Both the position numbers and the translations under genes were made by a program. Shown one piece after another: positions 1 to 9,913 of a DNA stretch of 44,075 nt; position 1 is the stretch's first letter, and every line of letters starts with the position of its first letter. Source of the DNA: Chitinophagaceae bacterium (GTDB lineage Bacteria > Bacteroidota > Bacteroidia > Chitinophagales > Chitinophagaceae); contig CANGMZ010000013.1 of assembly GCA_947454715.1 (NCBI GenBank), positions 1 to 44,075 on the forward strand. The letters are read 5' to 3'. The notes under the pieces were generated by a model. That model was not told the origin of the DNA, did not search any database, and saw only the letters and a list, made by a program, of their open reading frames with translations.

Positions 1-97
1 CGTTCCATGTTTATGTGATTATCAATACGAATGTATGTACATGTATTGTGCCTGCAAAATGAGATTATCAATACCTATATACATATTTGCTATTATT

Positions 98-1312
98 CTA
101 CTTGATGTTTTGAATGCTGGCAGGTGCATTTTTGAAGAACATTGCTTTACGATCAGGCGTATTAAGCAGAAGGTATTTTGCTAAAAATGCTTTCTGTTCA
201 TTTATGTGGTCGTTTAACTGATTCTGAGACTTTCGTAAAGAAGTAATCATGTCTTTTGTATCTTCCGTAGGGTTTATGCTATTTATCTTTTTGTGTGCGT
301 TTATTATGCGACTATCTGCGGAGTCTATCATAGACTGCAGTACTTTATCTGAGCATTCAGGGGAGAATTGATGATTTCTGAATTGGATAAATGTATTCAG
401 AAAGCGTACTGCCTGATTAAAATCGTTAGCGGATGCATTGTAAATCAGAACTGCATCATTATGTTTTTTGATGATTACTGACTTTTTTAAATAAGCAATT
501 TCTTCCTTAATATTATTTAGTCGTTCTGCTATTAGCGGAGTAACTATTCCATTTTGTTCTACTCTGCGTGCCGAGGCGTTAAGTTGTTGTAGAACAGTTT
601 GTTTGTCCCACACATTAATTGAGTCTGTATAAGAGAAGAAGGTTTGTTTCGGGTTTTGAGTAATGTTACCTTCAAGAAAATCTGCATTTGAGATTGGGTA
701 GTTGAGTAGTTCCCACATAGGGTCAAAAGGTATGTGGCTATTTATGGCAGATAATGGTGAGGCTTTATACCAATAATTTTCTGTGTGTTTTATAAATTCA
801 TTCTTGTTGTTTACATATCCCGAAGCCCATGTGGGGTCATAAACATACCATTTATTATTTATTTCAGTTACACACCATGCGTGTGGTAGGGTATTAACTT
901 TGTCTGCCAGTTTTGTATAGCCGGTAACAAAATAAGATCTGATACCCATTTTATTACAGACTTCATTAAGTACGGCTGCGTAGTTTTCACAAATGCCTTT
1001 TCTGGTTGTAAGTGCTTTGGTCACTTTGTCATCTGTTGTGTCAGTAAGTTTTAAGTTGTCTAAGTCTGGTATAACGTAAGTGAAATTGTTGATTATCCAA
1101 ACAAAGATGCCTCGCATCTTATCGTCCGGTTTAATTAGCTTACTATTAAAATAATTAGCCAGGCCATCGGTTGTGTGAGTTGATGCTTCCGGTATATTCA
1201 ATGCTATACTATCGGTAATATGATAGTCGTCTGTCGTTTTTTGTGCGAAAGCTAAAGAAGTAATGAATAAGCTGAAAATAAAAATAATGTGGCACTTGAT
1301 TGGCATCAGCAT
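98..1312 (-). CDS. secreted transglutaminase-like domain protein
   Basis: About 404 aa. The N-terminus is a clear Sec signal peptide: a short basic start, a hydrophobic run and an AFAQ cleavage site near residue 24. A transglutaminase-like (papain-fold) core follows, with the catalytic Cys in GICENYA (about C108), His in PHAWC (about H144) and Asp in YDPTW (about D159), in the order and spacing of that superfamily. The remaining ~240 C-terminal residues are hydrophilic, partly helical, and not recognised. Members of this superfamily in Bacteroidota are mostly exported putative peptidases or cross-linkers; the substrate cannot be told here. The open frame extends one codon upstream to a TTG, but ATG at 1312 or 1306 is the likelier start. 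A partial promoter match (TACTTTCA on the minus strand, 1369-1362) lies just upstream. It is transcribed away from upp. Confidence 0.75.
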   Translation of the reverse strand: MLMPIKCHIIFIFSLFITSLAFAQKTTDDYHITDSIALNIPEASTHTTDGLANYFNSKLIKPDDKMRGIFVWIINNFTYVIPDLDNLKLTDTTDDKVTKALTTRKGICENYAAVLNEVCNKMGIRSYFVTGYTKLADKVNTLPHAWCVTEINNKWYVYDPTWASGYVNNKNEFIKHTENYWYKASPLSAINSHIPFDPMWELLNYPISNADFLEGNITQNPKQTFFSYTDSINVWDKQTVLQQLNASARRVEQNGIVTPLIAERLNNIKEEIAYLKKSVIIKKHNDAVLIYNASANDFNQAVRFLNTFIQFRNHQFSPECSDKVLQSMIDSADSRIINAHKKINSINPTEDTKDMITSLRKSQNQLNDHINEQKAFLAKYLLLNTPDRKAMFFKNAPASIQNIK

Positions 1313-1464
1313 CAAAATTATGGGAGTTGTGTATTCTTTTTATGTTTTGATGGTGTGTTTCTGAAAGTAAAAGACCTTTCAAGGTTGTCTTATTGGCATT
1401 AATAGAAGGGTAATGCTAAAAAAATCACTTTTTTGCGGTACTTTTCGGGAAATTTTGAAGAAGT

Positions 1465-2115
1465 ATGATAACTAATCTGAGTGTTTCGAATTCTCTGGTA
1501 TCTGAGTGGGTATGTGAGATGCGGAACATAGATGTGCAGGCAGATAGAATGCGTTTTCGCAGAAACCTGGAACGTATAGGTGAGGTGACGGCTTATGAAA
1601 TAAGCAAACTGTTGACGTACAAGCAAGTACAGGTGCAAACGCCAATGGCGGAAACCACTTGTATGGTCTTGGAGACGCAACCGGTAATTACCACAATATT
1701 GAGAGCCGGATTGCCTTTATATCAGGGTATGATGAATTTCTTTGATAAAGCAGATAGCGGTTTTATAGGAGCATATCGCAAACACAGCACTGAAGAAGCA
1801 TTTAATATAGAACAAGAATATATTACGAGCCCTGCACTTGCCGGGCGTCCGCTCATTATTGCAGATCCTATGTTAGCAACAGGAGCATCGCTGATATTGG
1901 CAATATCAGCATTGTTGGAGTTCGATCAGCCGTCAGAAATACACATAGTTACGGCAATTGCATGTAAAGTAGGAATTGACGCTGTTGCCGCTAAATTTCC
2001 GAATGCACATATATGGGCTGCTGTAATAGATGACGAACTTACTGCAAAGGGATATATTGTTCCTGGGCTTGGAGATGCCGGCGATTTATCGTTTGGTAAA
2101 AAAAGACAAGCATAG
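1465..2115 (+). CDS. upp: uracil phosphoribosyltransferase
   Basis: 216 aa, close to the usual ~210 aa. It converts uracil plus PRPP to UMP in pyrimidine salvage in the cytoplasm. The PRPP-binding loop is seen as DPMLATGAS (residues 134-142), preceded by the hydrophobic strand LIIA. The family C-terminal uracil-binding motif YIVPGLGDAGD is present near the end, and RAGLPLYQGM (residues 80-90) matches the conserved flexible region. The ATG start is preceded by an A/G-rich stretch. A near-match to the -7 element (TACTTTTC, about 1439-1446) lies upstream. No other pyrimidine genes are adjacent, so it is probably a single-gene unit. Confidence 0.95.
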   Translation: MITNLSVSNSLVSEWVCEMRNIDVQADRMRFRRNLERIGEVTAYEISKLLTYKQVQVQTPMAETTCMVLETQPVITTILRAGLPLYQGMMNFFDKADSGFIGAYRKHSTEEAFNIEQEYITSPALAGRPLIIADPMLATGASLILAISALLEFDQPSEIHIVTAIACKVGIDAVAAKFPNAHIWAAVIDDELTAKGYIVPGLGDAGDLSFGKKRQA

Positions 2116-2209
2116 CCCAACTAAAAAGAATTTTATGTATGTCTTGTTTAGAAGAAATATTTGACTTAATTTGCTTCTGAATTTTGGCTTTAGATTAAAT
2201 TTAACAAAA

Positions 2210-3250
2210 ATGAAGAAATCACTACTCGGGTTAGGTATGTCATTAATGCTTGCAGGGTCTGCATTAGCTCAGGATGTGCATTTTACTCAATACTTTACCT
2301 CTCCACTCACTTTGAATCCAGCACTCACAGGTCTTGTGCCTGATGATTTGCGTTTTGCAGCCAATTTCCGTACACAGTGGGCGTCAGTGTCTTCTACTCC
2401 TTATGTTACAGGTACAGTATCTTATGATATGGCTATGCTGAAAGGCAAACTTGCCGAAGGTGATGCATTAGGTATTGGTATGCTTGTTTTATATGACAAG
2501 TCAGGTACAGGTGGTTTACAGAATACTACAGCAGCACTTTCTTTAGCATATCACAAGGGGTTTGGTCGTGATAAATTGCAACACCTTTCTATAGGTTTAC
2601 AAGGATATTTGGTACAAAAGCATCTGGATTTCTCTAGGTTGACCTTCGAAGATCAGTTCAGTGCGTCCACTGGTGGTACTCCATATACTACCAAGGAAGT
2701 ATTTACTAATGCTGACCTTTCTTATCCTGATTTTAATGGTGGTATTATGTACACAGGTCAGGTTTCAGAACATGCAACTGCTTATGCGGGTTTGTCTTAC
2801 TACCACATGACACAGCCGGTAGAAACATTCCTGAACGATAATCATCAGATTCACAGCCGTACTACTGCATACTTAGGTGGTTCATTCGATTTGAATGAAA
2901 ACACTGTGTTGTATGCGAGCGGTTTGTATCAGAGTCAGGCATCAGCTACTGAAGTTTTGGTAGGTGCCGCAGTTGGTTTTATCATGAATCCGGGTCACGA
3001 TCTTGATTATCAGCGTAATACAATTCTTTATTTGGGTGGTTGGTATCGTTACAACGATGCATTAGCACCTTATGTAGCTATAGAATGGTCTAAAATGCGT
3101 ATCGGTGTAAGTTATGATGTTAACGTTTCTACTTTCACTCCTGCCACAAGGGGTTTGGGTGCTTACGAAATATCACTGCTTTACTTTGGTCGTATCAACA
3201 AGCATGAAAGAGCTCCTCAGTACAACTGGTCTTGCCCTAAGCTTTACTAG
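2210..3250 (+). CDS. PorP/SprF family type IX secretion system outer-membrane protein
   Basis: 346 aa from the ATG at 2210; the frame is open upstream to a TTG at 2171, but the ATG directly precedes a canonical signal peptide (MKKSLLGLG... ALAQD). The mature part starts with the family signature FTQYFTSPLTLNPALTG and continues as alternating amphipathic strands with aromatic residues, as expected for an outer-membrane beta-barrel. PorP/SprF proteins attach to the T9SS or tether its type B (CHU_C) cargo at the surface, and genome context in Bacteroidota often pairs them with CHU_C proteins. Here the CHU_C protein at 3612-5777 is the convergent neighbour, which supports a cargo-partner relation (inference). 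An intrinsic terminator follows the stop. Confidence 0.88.
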   Translation: MKKSLLGLGMSLMLAGSALAQDVHFTQYFTSPLTLNPALTGLVPDDLRFAANFRTQWASVSSTPYVTGTVSYDMAMLKGKLAEGDALGIGMLVLYDKSGTGGLQNTTAALSLAYHKGFGRDKLQHLSIGLQGYLVQKHLDFSRLTFEDQFSASTGGTPYTTKEVFTNADLSYPDFNGGIMYTGQVSEHATAYAGLSYYHMTQPVETFLNDNHQIHSRTTAYLGGSFDLNENTVLYASGLYQSQASATEVLVGAAVGFIMNPGHDLDYQRNTILYLGGWYRYNDALAPYVAIEWSKMRIGVSYDVNVSTFTPATRGLGAYEISLLYFGRINKHERAPQYNWSCPKLY

Positions 3251-3273
3251 TAGTTCATATTGATATTTTTGAG

Positions 3274-3304
3274 AAGACCGGCGCAAAACGTCGGTCTTTT
3301 TTTG
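3274..3304 (+). terminator. intrinsic terminator after PorP/SprF gene
   Basis: Arms AAGACCGGCG (3274-3283) and CGTCGGTCTT (3289-3298) pair over 10 bp with one G-U, loop CAAAA, followed by a run of seven T starting at 3297. It lies 24 nt after the stop codon. Confidence 0.88.
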
Positions 3305-3537
3305 TGCTTCACAGTAGCTGTTTTGTAGATTGTGTTATTGAATGCAATTGATATCGACACCTATAATTGGCGTCGTGAGGGATATTCTAAATGGTATTAC
3401 ACTTGTATAAGGTATCATTTTCAGGAGAATATTGTATGTTCAGATTTTAGTTGTTTTCTTTTAGTTGTTTTACTACAGCCTAAAACAGAGGCGCAGTCGT
3501 GTCGCTATTAAGAGACATGTTGGTATAGGAAAAGTAA
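3305..3537. other. intergenic stretch between convergent genes
   Basis: No gene is evident here. The only internal structure seen is a short direct repeat, TTTTAGTTGTTTT at 3445-3457 and again at 3459-3471. No good TAnnTTTG promoter match was seen on either strand. Confidence 0.5.
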
Positions 3538-3570
3538 AATGCCCATGATGTATGACTCATCATGGGCATT
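3538..3570 (-). terminator. terminator hairpin for the CHU_C gene
   Basis: A perfect 13-bp inverted repeat: AATGCCCATGATG (3538-3550) and CATCATGGGCATT (3558-3570), with a 7-nt loop. On the minus strand it is followed by a T-rich tail (attttacttttcc). It sits 41 nt beyond the stop of the minus-strand gene and could also stop plus-strand transcripts. Confidence 0.75.
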
Positions 3571-3611
3571 GATATATTTTTACAATTATTTTAAACAGAT
3601 AGTATCAGCAG

Positions 3612-5777
3612 TTATCTTATAAGTGTGACATTTCCTTTTCTATGTGCAGTTTGGCCATCTTTAAATTCGGCATCAATCACATAAACAAAGCAGCCTGTTG
3701 GTTGAGGAATGTTGTTGAATGTGCCGTCCCATCCCCGTCCTTCAAGGCTTTCTGATGTAAACACAATCTGTCCCCATCTGTTGAAGATATTCATAGAGAA
3801 TTTCGTTAACCCTCGTGTTAATAATTGACGAGGGAAGAAGTAGTCATTAAGGCCGTCACCATTAGGGGTAAATACATTGGGTATATCCATATAGCAGTCA
3901 TTGGCAATGACAATAGAGTCTGAATTGGTACAGCCATTCTCAGATAGAGTAACATAATATGTTCCGGGTGCCGTAATATAGATAACCGGTACAGCAGCAC
4001 CTGTATTCCAAAGCCAATGTAAATTGTTGTTGTTAGATGGTGCTCCTAATTGTATCATGCCACTACCCGGGCAAATAGATGTGTCTTCTCCAAGGTATAC
4101 GCTCGGGAACTCATATACATGTATCAACTTTATATTGAGTGTATCTCCGCAAAGAGGAACCAGAGGGCTTAATGTAACAGTGTATATACCAGTTCCTCCG
4201 AATGCATGAACCACCGGGTTGACATTTTTTATTGAATCTCCCGGTCCGAAACTCCATATATAACCATTGCTGTTGGTGTTTCCTGCCATAAATGTATAAT
4301 CAATACCTTGGCAGAAAACGCTATCTAAAAGAGGTAGCATAGTAAGTGAATTGTTTCCCGGACTGTTTACAGATACTTTTACCGCATTAAACATGAGTGG
4401 GCATCCCGAGCCAGGCAAATTAGCTGTAAGTGTGTAAACAGTTGTAGCGGTTGGTGAGCACACAGGTTGTGCTACGGTTGCACTGTTGAGGGTAGATGCA
4501 GGAGTCCAACTGTAGGTTAAGCCGGGGCTGCCGGATGTGCGTATAGTGAAAGATTTATCAGCACAAATATTTGTATCCGGGGTTAAAATACGTACACTTG
4601 GGGAATCCAGAATGTTTATTAAAATACTGTCAGCTATGCCACAAGATGACAAAATATAGAGTGTCAATACCTTAGTGCCGGGTGTGCCTGTTGTTAGCCC
4701 TTTAATATTTAAAGATACAGAACTGTTGTTTGCTGGTAATATTACAGATGTGGCTATGGTGGCTACGTCTACACCATTAACTGCAGTGCCACCAAGTGCC
4801 AGATTTATTGATTGGGGGAAAGGCTGTGTTGTAGATGCGTTTATTCTTACGGTGGTAGAGTCACAGCCCTTTACTATTGTGCTTGATACTCCATTTATGG
4901 TATGACCAATTGAGTCAACATGGTCAAACGAGAATGTGTTAGAGGTAAGACTTCCTGCCTCAATAAATACGCCGGAGTCATAAAGGCCGTTTCCGGCATC
5001 AACTATAGACATTTTAATACGGTAAGTATCGCATGGTGTTACTTTATGTATTGCGCTGAATACGTCGGTATAGCCTCTATATGCTACTTGAGTGCCACCT
5101 GTATTGTTAATATAAAAAGCGGTGAAGGGAGATCCGGGCCCCATTGAGGTGCAGTTAGTCATGGCGCAACCGGGTGTTGTGCCAATAGTACCGCTATTTA
5201 CGCTGTTTACGGCAACAGGAATATTGCTGCCGGGTACCAAGGCCATATTTACACCGGGTAATGTTGTGCTTATTCCCGGGCCTGAAATGAAAAATGCAAA
5301 TGCGTCATTATATAGTCCACATGCAGATTGTCTGTACTCTTCAGAGCCAAATTGATATCTGAAGCTAATTGTGTCGCCTCGTGGCACAAAATGTATAATC
5401 AGTTCACATGCATCAACTAACGTAGTCGCTGTTCCTGAATAGGGTAATAAGTCAGGGTCACCTGCACCTGCAAAGTTAGTAGATGTAAGTGCAGATTCTG
5501 CTCCGGTAGCCTGAGACACTTTACCTGTACTGAGTATAATTCCGCTATCAATAGCAATAGGTGTGCTCACAGAAACAAATGTACCATTGGCTAAGGCATT
5601 ACAAATGAGTGTGTCGCTAACAATTGTTACGCCCGGCCCGGTAAGTTTTGCAGCCAATGCGGCAGCAGTGCTTGTTGGTGTTATTGTGAGCTGCGCAAAG
5701 GCAGTAGTTATACGCAGAGATAGGAGTAAGATTATAAGTATTGATATTTTTGTTTTGCGTACTGTTTTGGTAATCAT
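3612..5777 (-). CDS. secreted choice-of-anchor L protein with T9SS type B (CHU_C) sorting domain
   Basis: 721 aa. A signal peptide occupies roughly residues 1-29 (basic start, hydrophobic ILIILLLSL, end TAFAQ). Next is a choice-of-anchor L type domain (about 30-290), recognisable by SGIILSTG near the start and FRYQFGSEEY further on. Ig-like and PKD-like modules follow (about 390-620; SFGPGD and GTGIYTVTL typical of PKD). The last ~94 residues are the gliding-motility-associated C-terminal domain: NVFTPNGDGLND, then FNRWGQIVF and GWDGTFNN. That domain is the type B signal that directs secretion through the T9SS and surface attachment. The body has no catalytic motif I recognise; an adhesin-like surface role is an inference. 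It converges on the PorP/SprF gene. Composition is richer in G, T, S and N than its neighbours, as is usual for such proteins. Confidence 0.88.
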   Translation of the reverse strand: MITKTVRKTKISILIILLLSLRITTAFAQLTITPTSTAAALAAKLTGPGVTIVSDTLICNALANGTFVSVSTPIAIDSGIILSTGKVSQATGAESALTSTNFAGAGDPDLLPYSGTATTLVDACELIIHFVPRGDTISFRYQFGSEEYRQSACGLYNDAFAFFISGPGISTTLPGVNMALVPGSNIPVAVNSVNSGTIGTTPGCAMTNCTSMGPGSPFTAFYINNTGGTQVAYRGYTDVFSAIHKVTPCDTYRIKMSIVDAGNGLYDSGVFIEAGSLTSNTFSFDHVDSIGHTINGVSSTIVKGCDSTTVRINASTTQPFPQSINLALGGTAVNGVDVATIATSVILPANNSSVSLNIKGLTTGTPGTKVLTLYILSSCGIADSILINILDSPSVRILTPDTNICADKSFTIRTSGSPGLTYSWTPASTLNSATVAQPVCSPTATTVYTLTANLPGSGCPLMFNAVKVSVNSPGNNSLTMLPLLDSVFCQGIDYTFMAGNTNSNGYIWSFGPGDSIKNVNPVVHAFGGTGIYTVTLSPLVPLCGDTLNIKLIHVYEFPSVYLGEDTSICPGSGMIQLGAPSNNNNLHWLWNTGAAVPVIYITAPGTYYVTLSENGCTNSDSIVIANDCYMDIPNVFTPNGDGLNDYFFPRQLLTRGLTKFSMNIFNRWGQIVFTSESLEGRGWDGTFNNIPQPTGCFVYVIDAEFKDGQTAHRKGNVTLIR

Positions 5778-5989
5778 TTTTATTAGATATATTTTGCGAA
5801 GTACGTATTTGGCAATTACTTTAAGTGAAGTATGGTATTGTGTTATTATTATATTTTTGTTAAACAGTTTTCGGCCACACAGCTAATGCAATTAATTCGG
5901 TTACAGAAAAGTGATGGCGAATTCTGTGCTACTTATATTTAACACACATTTTATTAATGCTTTTGTTGGGTAGAAGGTAGATTTTTCGG

Positions 5990-5997
5990 TACTTTTG
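5990..5997 (+). promoter_or_regulatory. putative -7 promoter element of the helicase gene
   Basis: TACTTTTG matches the Bacteroidota -7 consensus TAnnTTTG exactly. A TTTG lies 24 nt upstream (5962-5965) and a TTG 21 nt upstream, candidates for the -33 element. The proposed start codon is at 6034, giving a leader of about 30 nt. Confidence 0.6.
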
Positions 5998-6033
5998 CAG
6001 ATTGCCATTTCTCAAACTGGCATATCATTTTTA

Positions 6034-9000
6034 ATGTCTCTACCCGCCATACTAAAGTTTGTTTATAATCATGGTACCGAAGAAGTAGTTCGTAGAGGTA
6101 AAAAGATTTTTTATACCTCAGGAGTACAGATGCTGGATGTTGACCATCTCATAGAGCAGGTGCGCTTCCGTGTTCGTAACGATCTTTACCAGAACTATTA
6201 CACTGTTACCATTAATAAGTATTTGCAACACCAGGAGTTGTCGGTGCGCTGTCAGTGCCCGTATAACCTGGGAGAGATATGCCGCCACGAAGTGGCTGCA
6301 CTTTTTCAGCTCAATGATATCATTCAGAGTGGTTTCTTTGAAAATACCGATGTGAACTATGATCAGAAACACACTATTGTGCGTATGAGGCAGGTGAGCC
6401 GTCAGGTATTACAGATATTCACATCTCCGCACGATATTGATACTGCCGAAAATTGGGCTGCCGATAATGTTGCCAATGTAACATCCGGCAAAAATGAAAA
6501 AATAGAAGCAGATGTTACTGATGGGAATACTGTCTTTCATGTAATGATCAAGCAGAACGAGGAGCGTTACTTCGATACGTCTTGTGGCTGTGATGAGAAG
6601 AAATTCCCGTTGTGTGTGCATAAGGCAACTGTTTTCATGCAATTGCTCAAGAAACATGGTCCGCAATATTTCCAGGCTATGCAGAACTGGGATGTGCAGA
6701 AGAATAAATTACTGGAACAATACGGCTATTCACTCGACGATGACCTCAAAGGTAAATTCAGTTGGGTTTATGAGAATGGGAAACCATTTTTGAGGGTACT
6801 TGACCCTAGCATTAAAAAGGTAGCAGTGTCTGCACAGCCGGTGAAAGTAGAAACTGTGGAGATACCTACTGTTGCTGTAGAGCAGAAAAGGCTGGGTATA
6901 CTTATTGATACTTCTTTATCTCGTTTCCCTTATGTTGATGTGTTGCTGATATCTGGTACTACAGATGAGGCAGAGCAAGAGATGACCGGTAAAATTGATA
7001 AGCTGGAATTACAACAATATATTAACCCGCTCAGATACAGAGAGACAGAAAGAGAAATGCTGCCGGTGGTGCGCAAGTTTATTTCTGAAGAGCTGATTAA
7101 GTATGTGCGTAAGAATATGCCATTTGGTGATTTCTTGCCTGAGCATGATAATTTACTTAACAACATACCACCTGCAGATGTTCGTGAGCAACTGTGGGAA
7201 TATCTTTTACCAAAATATCAGAAATTACTCAACCGCTATTCTGCATATCCGCTTATTTACCTGAGAAAAGTAGGAAAGCCTATTTCGTCTGCAGGATTAG
7301 AGCAGATTTCGTTCTCTGACAGGTTGGTACATCCGCAACTGGAGGTAAAGAAAAAAGGTAAGAAGTATGTTATTAACCTGGAATGGATTGTCGATAATAC
7401 TGCCATTGCATATAAGAGCGTGAAGCAACTTAATGCAGCATTGGTAATGTATGAAGACCGTATATATAGCCTGGGTACATTGCAGGAAGTGGAGCTGACA
7501 GAATTGTTTCAGCCCACAGGTACTATGACTATTGAGGCTGTTGATTGGGAAGATTTCCTGAACAATAAGATAATGGTCTGGAATAAGATGGTGCATGTCC
7601 ATTTTTCTGAGGAGCTCATAGAGCACGTGGAGAAGGTAAAACCTGAAACTAATCTCTATTTGCAGGAACGTGACAATATGTTCATCATGCAGCCGTTGTT
7701 CTCGTACGATGGCATGGAGATATCTCCGGAGTTCTTCGGAGATGTTGTGCAGCCTAAAAAAGGAATAGTAAGAATAGTGCAGCGTAACGAAGAGCAGGAA
7801 AAAGAAATACTACAACAATTACAAACGTTACATTCAGATATACAATACAATAAGAAAGAAAATTATTTTCATTTACCGGGCAGTGCGGTGTTGTCAAATA
7901 ACTGGTTCATGCGCTTTACGGAGCAAGTGAGAGAATGGGGTATTGATGTTCGTGGTTTTGACAGATTGAAGAACCTTAGAGTAAACACTCACAAGCCGGA
8001 AACTCAGGTGCAGGTAAGCAGCGGAGTAGATTGGTTTGACGCTTCAGTGGAACTAACTTTCGGAGATCAGGCAGTATCTATTATAGATGTGAAGAAAGCA
8101 TTGGCTCAAAAGCAGAATTTTGTGCGTTTGGGTGATGGCTCTATAGGCATGTTACCTGAAGATTGGCTGAAGAAATATACACTTCTGCTGAAAGTAGGTG
8201 AGACCAAGGGGAATAAAATAAGATTAAAAAAATTCCATTTCAGTGTGCTCGATGATCTACTCTCTGAGATAGATGAGAATGCATTATTGGAGGAGTTAGA
8301 AATAAAGAAAGTAAGACTGGAAAATATTCTGGATAATGATTACAGCGAAATAAAGCCACCGGAACATCTGGAGGCTGTGCTTCGTCCTTATCAGCTTGCC
8401 GGTTTCCAGTGGCTCAAATTCTTGAATGAAGCCGGTTGGGGTGGTATCCTGGCCGATGATATGGGTCTTGGTAAAACTGTACAGACACTTACATTCTTCC
8501 AGCATTACAAGAATACCCACGATAAGCCTAAGTATATGGTTGTATGCCCTACAACACTTATGTTTAACTGGGAGAAGGAAATTGATAAGTTTACCCCTAC
8601 GCTCACCAAGATCATACATCATGGTCCTAAAAGAGCCATGACAGCGGCGGCTTTCGAAAACTACGACGTGATCATCACTACTTATGGCACTATGCGTAGT
8701 GACATAAAGATGTTCAAAGACATAGAGTTTGATTATGTGGTACTCGATGAGTCGCAGTCTATAAAGAACCCGCAATCGCAGGTGGCTAAGGCTTCTTTGT
8801 TGCTCAATAGTAAGAATAGATTGGCATTGAGTGGTACGCCATTGCAAAACAATACGTTCGATCTTTATGCACAGATGAACTTCCTGAACCCGGGTATGTT
8901 GGGTAGCAGAGAGTTCTTTATGAGCGAGTTTGCGACACCAATCGACAAATTCAGAGAAGATGAAGTTAAAGGTCAATTACGTAAACTGACTTATCCGTTC

Positions 9001-9768
9001 TTGCTCCGCCGTACAAAGGAGCAGGTGGCAAAAGATCTTCCGGAAAAAACAGAGATGATACTTTATTGCGAGATGGGTGCAGAGCAGCGTAAGATATATG
9101 ATGCTTATCGCAACACTTATCGTTCGCAGATTTTGGGTATCATTGAGGAGAAGGGAATGGAGAAATCGCAGATGCATATATTGCAGGGACTAACTAAGCT
9201 GAGACAGATATGTGATTCACCGGCAATAATGAATGATGAAGAGAAATTCCCAAATCATTCTATTAAACTTGATGAGCTCTCGAGAGAAATCACAGAAAAT
9301 GTAGGTGACCACAAGGTGTTGATATTCTCACAATTTCTGGGCATGCTTGGGCTAATCAAGGAGAATATGGAAAAGGAAAAAATTCCTTATGTCTATTTCG
9401 ATGGTAGTAGTTCGGCAACGGAAAGAGAGCATGCAATCAATGAATTCCAGAATAATCACGAGTGTCGTGTGTTCCTGATTTCATTGAAGGCGGGTGGTAT
9501 AGGTTTGAACCTTACTGCAGCAGATTATGTATATATCGTAGATCCTTGGTGGAACCCGGCAGTTGAGCAACAAGCTATTGACCGTACCCACCGTATTGGT
9601 CAGACCAAGAATATATTTGCTTATCGTCTTATATGCAAGGACACACTTGAAGAAAAGATGTTGCAGCTACAAGAGCAAAAGCGCAGCTTGGCAAATGAAT
9701 TGGTATCAGACGACAATGCATTTATGAAGCGCTTGACGAAGGATGATATTGCATTCTTGTTCAGTTAA
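6034..9768 (+). CDS. SWIM zinc-finger SNF2-type DEAD/DEAH helicase
   Basis: 1244 aa from the ATG at 6034 (the frame opens at a TTG at 5995, but that TTG is part of the -7 promoter element). The N-terminal half carries two SWIM-type zinc-binding motifs, both CxCx7CxH: C73, C75, C83, H85 and C184, C186, C194, H196. The C-terminal ~450 residues are a Swi2/Snf2 ATPase: motif I DDMGLGKT (K814), motif II DESQ (from D905; DEAH is the more familiar form), motif III LSGTPLQNN, then the second RecA lobe with VLIFSQF, LKAGGIGLNL and motif VI QAIDRTHRIGQ. Such proteins are ATP-driven DNA translocases that remodel protein-DNA complexes, in repair or transcription; the specific role is unknown. It has its own promoter and terminator, so it appears monocistronic. 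Confidence 0.92.
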   Translation: MSLPAILKFVYNHGTEEVVRRGKKIFYTSGVQMLDVDHLIEQVRFRVRNDLYQNYYTVTINKYLQHQELSVRCQCPYNLGEICRHEVAALFQLNDIIQSGFFENTDVNYDQKHTIVRMRQVSRQVLQIFTSPHDIDTAENWAADNVANVTSGKNEKIEADVTDGNTVFHVMIKQNEERYFDTSCGCDEKKFPLCVHKATVFMQLLKKHGPQYFQAMQNWDVQKNKLLEQYGYSLDDDLKGKFSWVYENGKPFLRVLDPSIKKVAVSAQPVKVETVEIPTVAVEQKRLGILIDTSLSRFPYVDVLLISGTTDEAEQEMTGKIDKLELQQYINPLRYRETEREMLPVVRKFISEELIKYVRKNMPFGDFLPEHDNLLNNIPPADVREQLWEYLLPKYQKLLNRYSAYPLIYLRKVGKPISSAGLEQISFSDRLVHPQLEVKKKGKKYVINLEWIVDNTAIAYKSVKQLNAALVMYEDRIYSLGTLQEVELTELFQPTGTMTIEAVDWEDFLNNKIMVWNKMVHVHFSEELIEHVEKVKPETNLYLQERDNMFIMQPLFSYDGMEISPEFFGDVVQPKKGIVRIVQRNEEQEKEILQQLQTLHSDIQYNKKENYFHLPGSAVLSNNWFMRFTEQVREWGIDVRGFDRLKNLRVNTHKPETQVQVSSGVDWFDASVELTFGDQAVSIIDVKKALAQKQNFVRLGDGSIGMLPEDWLKKYTLLLKVGETKGNKIRLKKFHFSVLDDLLSEIDENALLEELEIKKVRLENILDNDYSEIKPPEHLEAVLRPYQLAGFQWLKFLNEAGWGGILADDMGLGKTVQTLTFFQHYKNTHDKPKYMVVCPTTLMFNWEKEIDKFTPTLTKIIHHGPKRAMTAAAFENYDVIITTYGTMRSDIKMFKDIEFDYVVLDESQSIKNPQSQVAKASLLLNSKNRLALSGTPLQNNTFDLYAQMNFLNPGMLGSREFFMSEFATPIDKFREDEVKGQLRKLTYPFLLRRTKEQVAKDLPEKTEMILYCEMGAEQRKIYDAYRNTYRSQILGIIEEKGMEKSQMHILQGLTKLRQICDSPAIMNDEEKFPNHSIKLDELSREITENVGDHKVLIFSQFLGMLGLIKENMEKEKIPYVYFDGSSSATEREHAINEFQNNHECRVFLISLKAGGIGLNLTAADYVYIVDPWWNPAVEQQAIDRTHRIGQTKNIFAYRLICKDTLEEKMLQLQEQKRSLANELVSDDNAFMKRLTKDDIAFLFS

Positions 9769-9794
9769 TAGAAGATATAATTATTGATTTTATG

Positions 9795-9828
9795 TTTGCC
9801 AATCCCGGATATGGGGTTGGCAAATTTG
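9795..9828 (+). terminator. intrinsic terminator after helicase gene
   Basis: Arms TTTGCCAATCCC (9795-9806) and GGGGTTGGCAAA (9813-9824) pair over 12 bp with one G-U, loop of 6 nt, then the T-rich tail TTTGTTTA. It lies 26 nt after the helicase stop. Confidence 0.8.
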
Positions 9829-9913
9829 TTTATATTAACTGATAATGCTCAATTAGGGCTAGAGAAACAGGATTTATGTATGATTTAACTATGATTTGTT
9901 GGCGTGGGGAAAT

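Noticed and set aside
17-74. Direct repeat GATTATCAATAC at 17-28 and 63-74
   Set aside because: Only two short copies in AT-rich DNA at the window edge, with no link to a gene or mobile element.
3445-3471. Tandem TTTTAGTTGTTTT repeat as a possible CRISPR or satellite
   Set aside because: Fewer than two full 14-nt units, no spacers, low complexity.
8296-8976. 226-aa open frame antisense to the helicase gene
   Set aside because: It lies fully inside the conserved ATPase domain of the helicase, has no recognisable domain or signal, and is rich in residues typical of reverse-strand translation.
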